A stretch of DNA of 64,000 nucleotides, taken from assembly GCF_001675165.1 (NCBI RefSeq), contig NZ_LROS01000004.1:1-64000 (forward strand), in the 5' to 3' direction. Position numbers and translations under genes: made by a program. The first letter of the stretch is position 1, and the number at the start of each line of letters is the position of its first letter. The notes beneath the pieces were generated by a model. That model made no database searches and was not told where the DNA came from. It saw only the letters and a list, made by a program, of their open reading frames with translations. This stretch comes from Clostridium ragsdalei P11. GTDB lineage: Bacteria > Bacillota > Clostridia > Clostridiales > Clostridiaceae. Positions 17,564 through 26,745 of this stretch are shown piece by piece.

Positions 17564-18226
17564 TTATGCCTTTCCGCTGCAGCACATCCAATTATTTTCC
17601 TCACATACATGTATAGATACATCTTCATAACCTGCATCTACAAAGAGCTGCTTTAACTGTTCCGGTGTGTGCATAGTCATTTTATCCATATATTCATCAT
17701 TTTTTTCTTTAAATTTATCGCTTATGTACATCTCATTTATTACTGTAAAAGTTCCATTTGACTTTAAAACTCTTTTAACTTCTTTAAAGCTTTTTAATAA
17801 ATCAGGCCAAAAATATATAGTCTCAACTGCAGTTACTACATTAAATTTATCATCTTCAAAAGGAAGTTTTTCTACATTTGCATTGTACACTTCCACTCTT
17901 TTTTCATCTATAAGCTCTTTATTAAATTCTTTGGACCAGTTAACACAATCAATAGAATAATCTACACCTATGACCTTTCCCTTTTTTGCTATGTTAGCTA
18001 GTCTATTTATAGTTCTTCCGCCTCCACAGCCAATATCCAAAATAATATCATCTTGCTTAATAGAAATTTTATCTAGCCCCCAGGTAGTAACTTGGAAGTG
18101 GTCTTCATTCATTGAATCGGCTATAAATTTTCCTACTTCCCCTGCAGGTTTTCTACACTGATTTAATCTTCTAGAAAGTTCACTCATAATATAATTGCTG
18201 CTTAAGATTTTATTTTCAAACAGCAT
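17564..18226 (-). CDS. Class I SAM-dependent methyltransferase
   Basis: A 220-residue Methyltransf_11/25-type protein. Motif I DIGCGGGRTI lies near residue 60, the acidic residue after strand 2 is in GVDYS, and motif II is NVVTAVETIYFWPDL. An N-terminal helix and a Cys-containing tail (WMCCSGKA) frame the Rossmann fold. It transfers a methyl group from SAM to an unknown small molecule. It lies 9 bases before recQ on the same strand, so the two may be co-transcribed. Confidence 0.88.
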   Translation of the reverse strand: MLFENKILSSNYIMSELSRRLNQCRKPAGEVGKFIADSMNEDHFQVTTWGLDKISIKQDDIILDIGCGGGRTINRLANIAKKGKVIGVDYSIDCVNWSKEFNKELIDEKRVEVYNANVEKLPFEDDKFNVVTAVETIYFWPDLLKSFKEVKRVLKSNGTFTVINEMYISDKFKEKNDEYMDKMTMHTPEQLKQLFVDAGYEDVSIHVCEENNWMCCSGKA

Positions 18227-18235
18227 TTCGCCTCC

Positions 18236-20413
18236 TTATGCATTTTTATCTATTAAAATATAGTCTTTTAATATAACTGCTTTTATCTTATCATAACTTA
18301 TATCTTCAGAAAGTTTCTCTTTTATAGGTTTTAATTTTGATATTCCTATCTTTTTCGTAACTTTTAAAATTTGATTTTCTTCTTCATCTGTAAATATTCC
18401 ACCAAAATTTATATTTAAATCTAGAACACCCTTTTCCTCTGCATACTTTGTTATATGTGAAAGTACCGTAGATACGGTAATTTGCCTGTCTTTTGCTATT
18501 TGTTCAAGGTCTTTGTGCTCTTTAATCATCCCTGCCGTTATTTCATGGGTTTTTAGTTTTAAATTTTTGCTTTCTTTCTCGTTTTTATCATTTTTGTCGT
18601 TCTTTAACTCATTTTTAAAAATCCACTGTGGTTTAATTTTACTTTCATCCAGATAGTTTTTTATAGCTTCTAAAAATCTTTCACCATATTTCTTTAATTT
18701 CAATTGGCCTACACCAGATACATCCAGCATCTGCTCAAAATTTACAGGACACCTACTGCTAAGTTCCTTTAGCGTAGTATCCGGGAATATCAAATAAGGG
18801 GGTATGGATTCCTCGCCTGCTATCTCCCTCCTTAAAACTCTCAAAACTTCAAATAGATCATTATTTAAAATAATCTTTTTAGCTTTAACAATTTCCTTTA
18901 AGGTTACTTTTTCTTCTCCCTTTAGAACCTTTATGGATCTAGGATTCAATACCACAGTAGGATATTCTCCTTCTTTTAATGAAATGTACCCATGAGCTAT
19001 AAGTGTATTTATGAAATTTGAAAGTTCTTCCTTTGAATAATTTTTCATTATGCCATGGGTAGACAACTTATCAAATCCATACTGAATCACTTTTCTCTGT
19101 GAGGAACCTCTAAGTACATCTACTATCATATTTACTCCAAATTCTCTTTTCATTCTATATATACAGGAAAGTACTTTTTGGCAATCTATAGTTTTATCTA
19201 CAAGCTCTCCTTCACTTATACAATTGCTGCAGTTTCCACATTCTTCATAATCTACTTGTTCTCCAAAATAATTTAATATATATTTCCGTAAACATCCATT
19301 GTAATGTACAAAATCTATCATTTGTTGAAGTTTTTTATATTCATTTAATCTTCTTTCAGGAGATTGAATACTTGTTTCAATAAGATATTTTTGAGTAATA
19401 ACATCTTGAGGAGCAAACATTAAAATACAGTCGCTTTTCTCTCCATCACGACCTGCTCTACCTATTTCTTGATAATAGCTTTCTATGTTCTTAGGCATAT
19501 TGTAATGAATAACATATCTTACATTTGACTTATCAATACCCATTCCAAATGCATTTGTCGCAACTATTACATTTACCCTGTCATATACGAAATCCTCTTG
19601 ATTATTTTTTCTTTCTTTATCAGAAAGACCTGCATGATATCTAGTAACAGCTATATTATTTTCCTTAAGTCTTTCATATATGCTATCCACTTCTTTTCTA
19701 GTAGCTGCATATACTATACCAGATTGTTCTTCATTAGTTTTTATGTATTTTAGCATATACCCTAACCTATTTCCAATTTTCAAACATCCAATTTTCAAAT
19801 TTTCTCTATCAAAACCAGATATGAAAACCTCAGGTTTATTCAGCTTTATTTGATTTACAATATCTTCTCTAACCTCTCTGGTAGCCGTAGCTGTAAAAGC
19901 TGTAACTACGGGTCTTTTAGAAAAGCTTTCTATAAACCTCCATATATATGTATAGCTAGTTCTAAAATCATGTCCCCATTGGGAAACACAATGTGCTTCA
20001 TCTACTGCTATTTGAGATACATCTATGCTTTTTATAATCTGGCAGAATTCAGAAGACTCCAACCTTTCCGGTGCTACATACAGCATTTTTATATTTCCTG
20101 CAGTTAAGCTTTCACATATATGCAAAATATCCTGGTGTGAAATAGAACTGTTTATATAAGCTGCTCCTATTCCTAAATCCTTTATGTTATCTACTTGATC
20201 TTTCATAAGTGAAATAAGTGGAGATATTACAACTGTTACCCCCTCAAATAACACTGCTGGTATCTGATAACATATGGATTTACCTCCTCCAGTGGGCATT
20301 ACAGCTAAAGTATCCTTCCCCTTTAGTATACTTTCAATTACCTTTCCTTGATCCTTCCTAAAGTCACTATACCCATAATATTTATGTAGAATTTCCAAAG
20401 CACTACTAAGCAA
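18236..20413 (-). CDS. recQ: ATP-dependent DNA helicase RecQ
   Basis: A ~725-residue RecQ helicase. Motif I is MPTGGGKS near residue 43, then the DEAH box, QEIGRAGRDG (motif VI), the RQC zinc-binding cysteines C...CGNCSNC near 375, a winged-helix region and an HRDC domain (LRREIAGEESIPPYLIF) near 545. A C-terminal extension beyond HRDC (about residues 610-725) contains a helix-turn-helix-like segment (DRQITVSTVLSHITKY). The frame opens with GTG three codons upstream, but that GTG lies in the AGGGG ribosome site; TTG at 20413 is the more likely start. It unwinds DNA 3'-5' in repair. Confidence 0.95.
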   Translation of the reverse strand: MLSSALEILHKYYGYSDFRKDQGKVIESILKGKDTLAVMPTGGGKSICYQIPAVLFEGVTVVISPLISLMKDQVDNIKDLGIGAAYINSSISHQDILHICESLTAGNIKMLYVAPERLESSEFCQIIKSIDVSQIAVDEAHCVSQWGHDFRTSYTYIWRFIESFSKRPVVTAFTATATREVREDIVNQIKLNKPEVFISGFDRENLKIGCLKIGNRLGYMLKYIKTNEEQSGIVYAATRKEVDSIYERLKENNIAVTRYHAGLSDKERKNNQEDFVYDRVNVIVATNAFGMGIDKSNVRYVIHYNMPKNIESYYQEIGRAGRDGEKSDCILMFAPQDVITQKYLIETSIQSPERRLNEYKKLQQMIDFVHYNGCLRKYILNYFGEQVDYEECGNCSNCISEGELVDKTIDCQKVLSCIYRMKREFGVNMIVDVLRGSSQRKVIQYGFDKLSTHGIMKNYSKEELSNFINTLIAHGYISLKEGEYPTVVLNPRSIKVLKGEEKVTLKEIVKAKKIILNNDLFEVLRVLRREIAGEESIPPYLIFPDTTLKELSSRCPVNFEQMLDVSGVGQLKLKKYGERFLEAIKNYLDESKIKPQWIFKNELKNDKNDKNEKESKNLKLKTHEITAGMIKEHKDLEQIAKDRQITVSTVLSHITKYAEEKGVLDLNINFGGIFTDEEENQILKVTKKIGISKLKPIKEKLSEDISYDKIKAVILKDYILIDKNA

Positions 20414-20463
20414 TGATTTCACCCCTGTAACATAATCTATATTTTTATTATAGCATAGAGATA

Positions 20464-20922
20464 TTATAATATCCTGATTTGCACTTTTAAAAAATAAGCA
20501 TCTTTTCTCACTACAATTGCACTGTACTTGTAATTAGTAACTATATGTTCTATAGAATCATAGTATTTTTTATCTATAGAGTATACAGCCTGTTGATTTT
20601 TATCTATCAGACTGTAAGCACCCTGTTCCTTTTTTATATACAAATTATCCCACTCCTCAATTTCTACTACACCTTTTGGGATATCAAATAGTATACCTCT
20701 TGTTCTCAATATTTGCAAAAGATGGGAGTAAACTTCATCATAGGATTTTTCCTTTGCAATAAGTTTCTCCTTAATAGCTGAAAGTTTATCTAATTTTTCT
20801 CCTTCCTTCTTTAATTGAATCTCCAATTTTTCTTTTTTTGTTTCTAAATTTCCGGCTCTATTTTGTTTATTTTCAGTATAGTTTTTTATAAATTTATGCA
20901 ACATATTCTCATTTTCATTCAC
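20464..20922 (-). CDS. Coiled-coil protein of unknown function
   Basis: 152 residues from GTG at 20922, chosen because AGAGG lies seven bases upstream inside the longer frame. Residues ~20-70 are heptad-rich and charged (NLETKKEKLEIQLKKEGEK), giving a predicted coiled coil; the C-terminal half is mixed and ends in a beta-rich stretch. No family was recognised. It is followed by recQ on the same strand. A mobile C element lies only 31 bases upstream of its start and may have displaced its promoter. Confidence 0.7.
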   Translation of the reverse strand: MNENENMLHKFIKNYTENKQNRAGNLETKKEKLEIQLKKEGEKLDKLSAIKEKLIAKEKSYDEVYSHLLQILRTRGILFDIPKGVVEIEEWDNLYIKKEQGAYSLIDKNQQAVYSIDKKYYDSIEHIVTNYKYSAIVVRKDAYFLKVQIRIL

Positions 20923-20952
20923 ATACATTCCTCTTTTCACATTTGTTAATAT

Positions 20953-21249
20953 CTCAACTTTGGCACATACAAAATTGGGGCATAATATAAAAATATTACG
21001 AAGTAATTTGCTTAGTTGAGAATTGAGAGTGGAAAGTGGAGAGTTAATGTGGATTTTTTTCCGTTACACTACGAAAAATCTTTAATTAAATTTTGATGGC
21101 TCGTTTTGCTAAGGCAAAACATTGATGACTTATATAATTTAAAGATTTTTTGCGATAGCTAAAAATCAACCTTCACTCTCAACTCTCAATTTTCAATTCT
21201 CAACTTGCGAAGCTTTGATTCGTAAAGTTTTTAAACTGCCAAAGTTGAG
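20953..21249. mobile_element. Family C MITE-like element, copy 1 (297 bp)
   Basis: Perfect 13-bp terminal inverted repeats, CTCAACTTTGGCA (20953-20965) and TGCCAAAGTTGAG (21237-21249). The element is flanked by a perfect 7-bp direct repeat, TTAATAT (20946-20952 and 21250-21256). Subterminal arms near GTTGAGAATTGA and TCAATTCTCAAC are also complementary, so most of the element folds on itself. No coding capacity. A second copy at 61187-61450 has the same ends and a different 7-bp duplication. This is good evidence for transposition by an absent transposase. Confidence 0.88.
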
Positions 21250-21312
21250 TTAATATATATAGCTATTGCACTATAAATCATAATTTTATAAAATTATATA
21301 GAGGTGTCTAAA

Positions 21313-21609
21313 ATGGATAAAGTATATACCTTAATATTAAAATATCTAAAAAAAATTGAAAAGTCAATTATTTTTGGTATGCAAAATTTGAATTTGTTTT
21401 TTGATAAGAAAAAAACTATTGATACTGCATATAAACCTATATTAGATGAAAAATTGAATGACGTAAAAAATTTAAAAAACAAATTAAATGTCCTGCAAAA
21501 TAAAAATGCCTCTTTTGAAAAACAAATTAAACATTTAAGAGGCTCTATGATGAAAAAAGAAAAACTTATAAAAAATCTCCAGGACATTATATCCCAAAGG
21601 CAAAATTAA
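21313..21609 (+). CDS. Small coiled-coil protein of unknown function
   Basis: 98 residues from ATG at 21313; AGAGGTG six bases upstream overlaps a GTG three codons earlier that would be a poorer start. The protein is Lys-rich with long heptad stretches (residues ~45-95). It resembles the protein encoded at 20464-20922 only in general character. No family was recognised. It is followed by a hairpin terminator. Confidence 0.6.
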   Translation: MDKVYTLILKYLKKIEKSIIFGMQNLNLFFDKKKTIDTAYKPILDEKLNDVKNLKNKLNVLQNKNASFEKQIKHLRGSMMKKEKLIKNLQDIISQRQN

Positions 21610-21630
21610 TACTTGTATTCTTATTATATC

Positions 21631-21666
21631 AAAATAAAGGAAAGACATATTGTCCTCCTTTATTTT
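21631..21666. terminator. Hairpin terminator between convergent genes
   Basis: AAAATAAAGGA (21631-21641) pairs with CCTTTATTTT (21657-21666), with an additional GACAnnnTGTC pairing in the loop. A and T tracts on both sides allow bidirectional use. Confidence 0.65.
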
Positions 21667-21686
21667 AAAGACCTTAGTATACTTCA

Positions 21687-23060
21687 CTATAAAAACTTAT
21701 CCATTAATGAATAAATTTTGTTTAAAAGATCTTCCACAGAATGACGTCTACTTCTTCCACATACTTTGGCATTTTCACCGCATAAGAGACACTTTCTCTC
21801 ACTTACACCTAAATCTGTCCTGCTAATCTGCTCTCCAGTTTTAGTGAATACATCAAAGTCAAATATTCTTCCAAGCTCATGGTTTTCTTCAATGGATACA
21901 GTGATTTTTTTTACACTAATTGCATCTGCATCTACATTTAAAAATGCCTCATCACCAGCAGCAGAACTATTTAACATTTTGTTAAATATATCTATATTAT
22001 TCTTTTCTAACTCTTCTTCCAGCAAGCAAATCCCCTTTTTATGAAGTTTAGCAAAGGATTCATTATTTTTTTCTGCTCCTGGTATATTTAATGTAAATGA
22101 AATTAGTGTGGTTTTAAATGTATTTAATAACTCTTTTTGAATTTTCGCCCTTTTTTCTTTAGCTTCAAGTATTTCATCAAGAATATTACTTGTACTTTTC
22201 ATATATTCTTCCACTAAGCATAAAAATACAGTTACGCCTAACAAATCGGCACTTCCTCCAGGGCTTATATTTTTATCTATGAATTCATTACAGAGATCAT
22301 TTATTCTTTTTCTTCCCTCACTGGTCCTCATTCCTCCAGCTAAAAGTACTTTCCTAGCTTTTTCTTTAACTTCCTCTAAAACTTCAGGAGAATGCCTGTA
22401 TATTATAGTTGAATCATCACATTTTTGCATTACTCCAATAAGGGTATGTACCAATCTATCATTAGTATTTAAATCCACATTTTTCTTATAAAAATCCAGA
22501 GAAAAATCAAAAATTGTAGGCAGTCCCCTCTCTACTTCTCCACGCACACCATCTGTTTTATATTTAATAAATAATCTTTCTCCATGACTTAGATTTGTAC
22601 TATCTTTTAAAGTAAAAAGTTCTTTTGAAACTATACCCTTTGTCATTTGTTTTATAATACTTCTAATTTCGTCAAATTTTTTTCTCTCATAAATGACCTT
22701 TCCCACAGCTGCACAGGTAACACCCATCAAAAATAGCATTCCTTTATGGGTATTAACTCCCTTTGTCTTAATAAACATATCTTTTTCAGCTTTTATTCCT
22801 AAATTTCTAATGCTATTAAATATTTCTTTATAGGATTTATCTGAAAGTCCTTCTTGAACAAACATAGTCATATATCTGCTTAAAACAGAAGTACTATCTA
22901 TAAAAGTAAAAAAGTCCATATCCTTATGAGCACCACATGATACAGGTGACACCAGGCCAGGACTGGGATAACAAGAGACTTCATAAATCATAGCTTGTAC
23001 TGCGAAACCTCCAATTATCATAGAAATTTCGTTTATTTGAAACGTTTCCTCATTTTTCAT
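21687..23060 (-). CDS. Fused CitG-CitX: triphosphoribosyl-dephospho-CoA synthase and apo-citrate lyase transferase
   Basis: A 457-residue two-domain protein. Residues ~1-290 match CitG (SCYPSPGLVSPVSCGAHKDM, GVNTHKG, NISPGGSADLLG), which makes the citrate-lyase prosthetic-group precursor. Residues ~295-457 match CitX (SFTLNIPGAEKN, RKCLLCGENAKVC, RRHS), which attaches it to the CitD acyl carrier. Fusions of the two enzymes are known. No citrate lyase (citCDEF) or citrate transporter genes are in the window, so the partner complex must be encoded elsewhere or be missing. ATG follows GGAGAAAACAAT. Confidence 0.88.
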   Translation of the reverse strand: MKNEETFQINEISMIIGGFAVQAMIYEVSCYPSPGLVSPVSCGAHKDMDFFTFIDSTSVLSRYMTMFVQEGLSDKSYKEIFNSIRNLGIKAEKDMFIKTKGVNTHKGMLFLMGVTCAAVGKVIYERKKFDEIRSIIKQMTKGIVSKELFTLKDSTNLSHGERLFIKYKTDGVRGEVERGLPTIFDFSLDFYKKNVDLNTNDRLVHTLIGVMQKCDDSTIIYRHSPEVLEEVKEKARKVLLAGGMRTSEGRKRINDLCNEFIDKNISPGGSADLLGVTVFLCLVEEYMKSTSNILDEILEAKEKRAKIQKELLNTFKTTLISFTLNIPGAEKNNESFAKLHKKGICLLEEELEKNNIDIFNKMLNSSAAGDEAFLNVDADAISVKKITVSIEENHELGRIFDFDVFTKTGEQISRTDLGVSERKCLLCGENAKVCGRSRRHSVEDLLNKIYSLMDKFL

Positions 23061-23291
23061 ATTGTTTTCTCCATATATTATTTTTATCCTATAGTTGATA
23101 TATAACTTTTTAGTCGTACAAATACGAAATATATTTTATCATACTTGCATGTAAAATGCTATACAGCTTATACTTCTAAAGTTTGTTTATATTAGTTCAC
23201 AGGGTTTCAAAAATTGTAGTTTATAATCACATATATTTTCGAAATTCATATATTAAATAGAAGTACTTTACAATATTGGAGGAACTACTAT

Positions 23292-24164
23292 ATGTGTTCA
23301 AATCATATTGGATGCAAATTTCCACGCTTTTTTCCACCCCAACATCAGCCACATCAACCTGGTATTGAATATATTATGACACCTAGACCAGTTTTCGAAC
23401 CACCATTATGTGCACAATATCAAACGACAAAAAGATTATTAAACAAAGTAGCTTTAATAACAGGAGGAGACAGCGGTATTGGGCGTGCTGTAGCATGTGC
23501 TTATGCAAAAGAAGGAGCTGATATTGCCATTGTCTATCTAAATGAACATGTAGATGCAGAGGGAACAAAATCTAGAATAAAAAAATTGGGGCGAAGATGT
23601 TTAACCATTCCAATTAACATAGGAGTCGAAGAGAATAGTAAAATTATAATTCAAGAAGTTATGAATCATTTTGGTAAATTAGATATTCTTGTAAATAATG
23701 CTGCAGTACTTTATTACAATAATTCTATAGAAGAAGTATCTAGCAAACAATTAGAATGGACTTTTCGTATAAATGTATTTTCTTATTTCTACTTAACTAA
23801 AGCAGCTCTACCTTATATGAAACCAGGCGGTTCTATCATCAATACTTCTTCAATAGTTGCTTTTAATCCTCCTTATGGGATATCTTTAGATTATGAAGCT
23901 TCAAAAGGTGCCATTGCTAATTTCACTATAAATTTAGCCCGAAGTTTGGTTTCAAGAGGAATACGTGTAAATGGTGTAGCTCCAGGTGAAACCTGGACAC
24001 CTTTAATTCCAGCAGGATTACCTGCAGATAAAGTTGCCGTTTGGGGTTCAAAAACACCAATGGGAAGAGCTGCTCAACCATTTGAAATTGCTCCAGCCTA
24101 TGTATTCTTAGCTTCCAATGAATCAAGCTATATGTCAGGACAAACAATCCATATGTATTCTTAA
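23292..24164 (+). CDS. Short-chain dehydrogenase/reductase with His/Pro-rich N-terminal extension
   Basis: A 290-residue SDR of the YdaD/YhdF (general-stress) type. Residues 1-45 are a Cys/His/Pro-rich leader (FFPPQHQPHQPG). The core has TGGDSGIGRA for NAD(P), NNAA, the active-site Ser in NTSSI and the YEASK catalytic Tyr/Lys. It ends SGQTIHMYS, about five residues short of the usual C-terminus (...HPNGG), so the tail may be slightly truncated. GGAGG lies upstream of the ATG. Monocistronic, closed by a strong hairpin. Confidence 0.88.
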   Translation: MCSNHIGCKFPRFFPPQHQPHQPGIEYIMTPRPVFEPPLCAQYQTTKRLLNKVALITGGDSGIGRAVACAYAKEGADIAIVYLNEHVDAEGTKSRIKKLGRRCLTIPINIGVEENSKIIIQEVMNHFGKLDILVNNAAVLYYNNSIEEVSSKQLEWTFRINVFSYFYLTKAALPYMKPGGSIINTSSIVAFNPPYGISLDYEASKGAIANFTINLARSLVSRGIRVNGVAPGETWTPLIPAGLPADKVAVWGSKTPMGRAAQPFEIAPAYVFLASNESSYMSGQTIHMYS

Positions 24165-24172
24165 CCAAGTTA

Positions 24173-24220
24173 ATACAATCACAGTTTTAGGATATTATAT
24201 TTCTAAAACTGTGATTGTAT
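24173..24220. terminator. Strong bidirectional terminator
   Basis: A perfect 18-bp stem, 24173-24190 with 24203-24220 (containing ATCACAGTTTTAG), around a 12-base loop. It separates the convergent SDR gene and thi operon. Confidence 0.85.
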
Positions 24221-24226
24221 ATATCT

Positions 24227-25252
24227 TTATTTATTGTTATCCAGAATATTTACATAAAGATCTTCTGGTTTTATATCTTTCTTTAGAAGCCCTTGTTTCT
24301 TTAGCCAATCTATATTATTCTGCCAAACACTTTTATCCTGACTTAAGAAAGGTTCACCATTTGACTCCATCTTAGGAAGAAGTATACTCATACTTTTTTC
24401 CTCTACTGCTTGTACTAAAGGGAAATTATCTTTTTTCTGATTGTCCATAAGTATTTTTAAAGCTGCCTTAGGATTTTTCTTAGTATATTCGAATCCCTTT
24501 TGAGATGCCTTCATAAACTTTTTAAGTACTTCAGGTTTTTCCTTAAGAGTTTTGTCACTAGTTACAAACACTTCTTCATAATAATTTGGCACCCCATATT
24601 TTGCAGGATCAAAATAATTTACAGGATGTCCTTCATTTTGAAGTACTGGAACCTCATGATTTATAAGTCCTCCCGTAGTTGCATCTACTTTTTTAGTTAC
24701 CATAGAAGATAGTAAATCAAATCCTACATCAACCATTTTAACGGAATTTGGATCTCCTCCTTCTTTTTTTACCATAGTTTTTACATATTGAACATTTAAA
24801 GAATTTCCTGAATAACCTACAGTCTTTCCTTGAAGATCTTTCGGTGTATTTATATTCTTTTCCTTTAAAGCTATTATTACATTAAGCGGTGTATGTACAA
24901 TAGCTCCTATAGATTTTACAGGAACCCCCTGATTTGCTCTTGCAATTACAATATCCGGTTGATAGTATATTCCAATAGTAGCTTTTCCTGCTGCTGGAAG
25001 CGAAAGGGGATCTGTAGTATCTGATGGAAATTTAATGTTTACATTAAGTCCTTCTTCCTTATAATATCCATTTTTAATAGCAGCATATATAAAACTGTGT
25101 ATTGCATTTGGATACCAATCAAGTACTAAATCCACATTTTCTAACTTGCCATCCTTACCTTTAGATGAATCACTACTATTTCCACATCCTCCTAACATAG
25201 CAGCTATCAATAAGAATGCCATTACAAGAGATAAATATTTATTTTTTTTCAT
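24227..25252 (-). CDS. thiY: ABC transporter substrate-binding lipoprotein (ThiY-like, NMT1 fold)
   Basis: A 341-residue lipoprotein. The signal peptide ends in the lipobox LLGGC near residue 22. The mature part is NMT1/THI5-like: DWYPNAIHSFIYAA near 45, the pyrimidine-clamping region, and KGFEYTKKNP. ThiY delivers formylaminopyrimidine (a thiamine breakdown product) to ThiX/ThiZ. It overlaps thiX by four bases and is the last gene of the riboswitch-controlled operon. Assignment rests on the family plus the TPP riboswitch and the tenA neighbour. Confidence 0.92.
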   Translation of the reverse strand: MKKNKYLSLVMAFLLIAAMLGGCGNSSDSSKGKDGKLENVDLVLDWYPNAIHSFIYAAIKNGYYKEEGLNVNIKFPSDTTDPLSLPAAGKATIGIYYQPDIVIARANQGVPVKSIGAIVHTPLNVIIALKEKNINTPKDLQGKTVGYSGNSLNVQYVKTMVKKEGGDPNSVKMVDVGFDLLSSMVTKKVDATTGGLINHEVPVLQNEGHPVNYFDPAKYGVPNYYEEVFVTSDKTLKEKPEVLKKFMKASQKGFEYTKKNPKAALKILMDNQKKDNFPLVQAVEEKSMSILLPKMESNGEPFLSQDKSVWQNNIDWLKKQGLLKKDIKPEDLYVNILDNNK

Positions 25253-25992
25253 ACTTCATTCCTCCATTTTACTATTTTGTTTTCTAAAACATTTAATATT
25301 TCCACTAAAATTAGAGCAGCTAATGATAATATGACAATAGGTGCAAACACTCCTGCCCCATCCATTTGTGTCATCATTCTCTTACTAAAATATCCAAGGC
25401 CTGCTTCTGCTCCAAGCCACTCACTTACAGCTGCCCCCACTACACTTAAAGGTACTGCCATTTTAAGTGCAGAAAAAAAGTAAGGAAGTGAAGCTGGAAA
25501 CTTTAACTTCATAAATATATCTTTTTTACTAGCACCATAAGTAATTAAAAGTTCTTCCATATCTTTTCTTGTAGAACGAAGTCCATCATATACATTTATT
25601 GTTATAGGAAAAAATGTTATGAGTACCGTTACAAGTACCTTACTCCATATGCCATATCCAAACCAAAGTATGAATATAGGTGCAAGTGCAGTAATTGGAA
25701 CTGTTTGAGTTACAATTACAATTGGATAAAGAGCCCTTTGTATTCTTTCACTTATATTCATAGCCACAGCAAGCGCTACCCCAAGCACTATAGATATTAA
25801 AAGTCCCTCAATAGTAATCAAAAGAGTAGCAGGAAGATGTACTAAAAATAAAATGTCTTTAAGTTCCCATATCTTTTCTAAAATGGCAGTAGGAGAAGGC
25901 AATATATACATTGCATCTATATACATTGCTAGAGCCTGCCATATTGCAAAAAACAATACAGCGACTACTATGGAAGATCTATACCTTTTCAC
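25249..25992 (-). CDS. thiX: ABC transporter permease (ThiX-like)
   Basis: A 247-residue BPD_transp_1 permease with about six membrane segments and the EAA-loop motif at EELLITYGASKKDIFMKLKFP near 150-170. The start is GTG at 25992, which overlaps the thiZ stop by four bases (GTGA) and follows a G-rich ribosome site. It forms the membrane channel for pyrimidine uptake with ThiY and ThiZ. Confidence 0.92.
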   Translation of the reverse strand: MKRYRSSIVVAVLFFAIWQALAMYIDAMYILPSPTAILEKIWELKDILFLVHLPATLLITIEGLLISIVLGVALAVAMNISERIQRALYPIVIVTQTVPITALAPIFILWFGYGIWSKVLVTVLITFFPITINVYDGLRSTRKDMEELLITYGASKKDIFMKLKFPASLPYFFSALKMAVPLSVVGAAVSEWLGAEAGLGYFSKRMMTQMDGAGVFAPIVILSLAALILVEILNVLENKIVKWRNEV

Positions 25993-26741
25993 AGCTTAAC
26001 CCCCCTTTTTAGTTCTTTTATAAGTTCCTCTTTTACCTTTAATATAGGCGTGGTGTCTATCATACTTCTAGTCCTTGGATAGTTGAGAGGCACTTCTATT
26101 TCTTTAAATTTTCTTATTGGAGTTTCAGACGTAACAAATATCTTAGTTGATAAAAAAAGAGCTTCTTCTACATCATGAGTTATAAATAATATAGTTTTAT
26201 CTAAAGCTAGCCATTTATCAATGAGCCATTCCTGCATAGAAACCCTTGTTATAGCATCCAATGCACTAAAAGGTTCATCCAAAAGCAGCACTTCTGCTCC
26301 TGTAAGAAGAGTTCTTGCAAAAGATGCCCTCTGCCGCATACCTCCTGATAAATCCTTGGGATATTTATTTTTATATTTTTCAAGTCCAAAATTCTTTAGC
26401 ATTTTTTCTGCCTGAACCTGTGCCTCTTTTAAATTTTCACCTTTAACTTCAAGAGGAAGATATACATTTTGAAGTATAGTTCGCCAAGGTATAAGAAGAT
26501 CATTTTGAGGCATGTATCCTATATAACCTTTTAAATCATTTATATTTTTATCTTTTAGAATTATATCTCCTTCAAAAGCTTTTTCCAGCTTGCAAATAAG
26601 TCTAAATACAGTACTTTTCCCACATCCGCTAGGACCTACTATACTTATAAATTCCCCTTTGTCCACATTAAAATTGAGATTTTTTATAATAAAATCAGGA
26701 TCTTCCTCGTATTTGAAACTTACATTTTTAAATTCCAGCAT
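25989..26741 (-). CDS. thiZ: ABC transporter ATP-binding protein (ThiZ-like)
   Basis: 250 residues from ATG at 26741; the frame extends 16 codons upstream into tenA, but the GAGGGG site is placed for this ATG. Walker A is GPSGCGKS, the signature is LSGGMRQR, Walker B is VLLLDEPFSALD and the H-loop is FITHDVEEA, as in nitrate/taurine/pyrimidine-type importers. It drives the ThiXY transporter. It starts four bases after the tenA stop. Confidence 0.93.
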   Translation of the reverse strand: MLEFKNVSFKYEEDPDFIIKNLNFNVDKGEFISIVGPSGCGKSTVFRLICKLEKAFEGDIILKDKNINDLKGYIGYMPQNDLLIPWRTILQNVYLPLEVKGENLKEAQVQAEKMLKNFGLEKYKNKYPKDLSGGMRQRASFARTLLTGAEVLLLDEPFSALDAITRVSMQEWLIDKWLALDKTILFITHDVEEALFLSTKIFVTSETPIRKFKEIEVPLNYPRTRSMIDTTPILKVKEELIKELKRGVKL

Positions 26742-26745
26742 GATT

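Noticed and set aside
23061-23291. Sporulation-type promoter before the SDR gene
   Set aside because: Some bases resemble sigma-G-type elements (TTCATATATTA), but spacing and both boxes do not fit well enough to call.
23383-24168. Minus-strand frames opposite the SDR gene
   Set aside because: The SDR frame has all family motifs; the opposite frames are low-complexity Leu/His-rich shadows.
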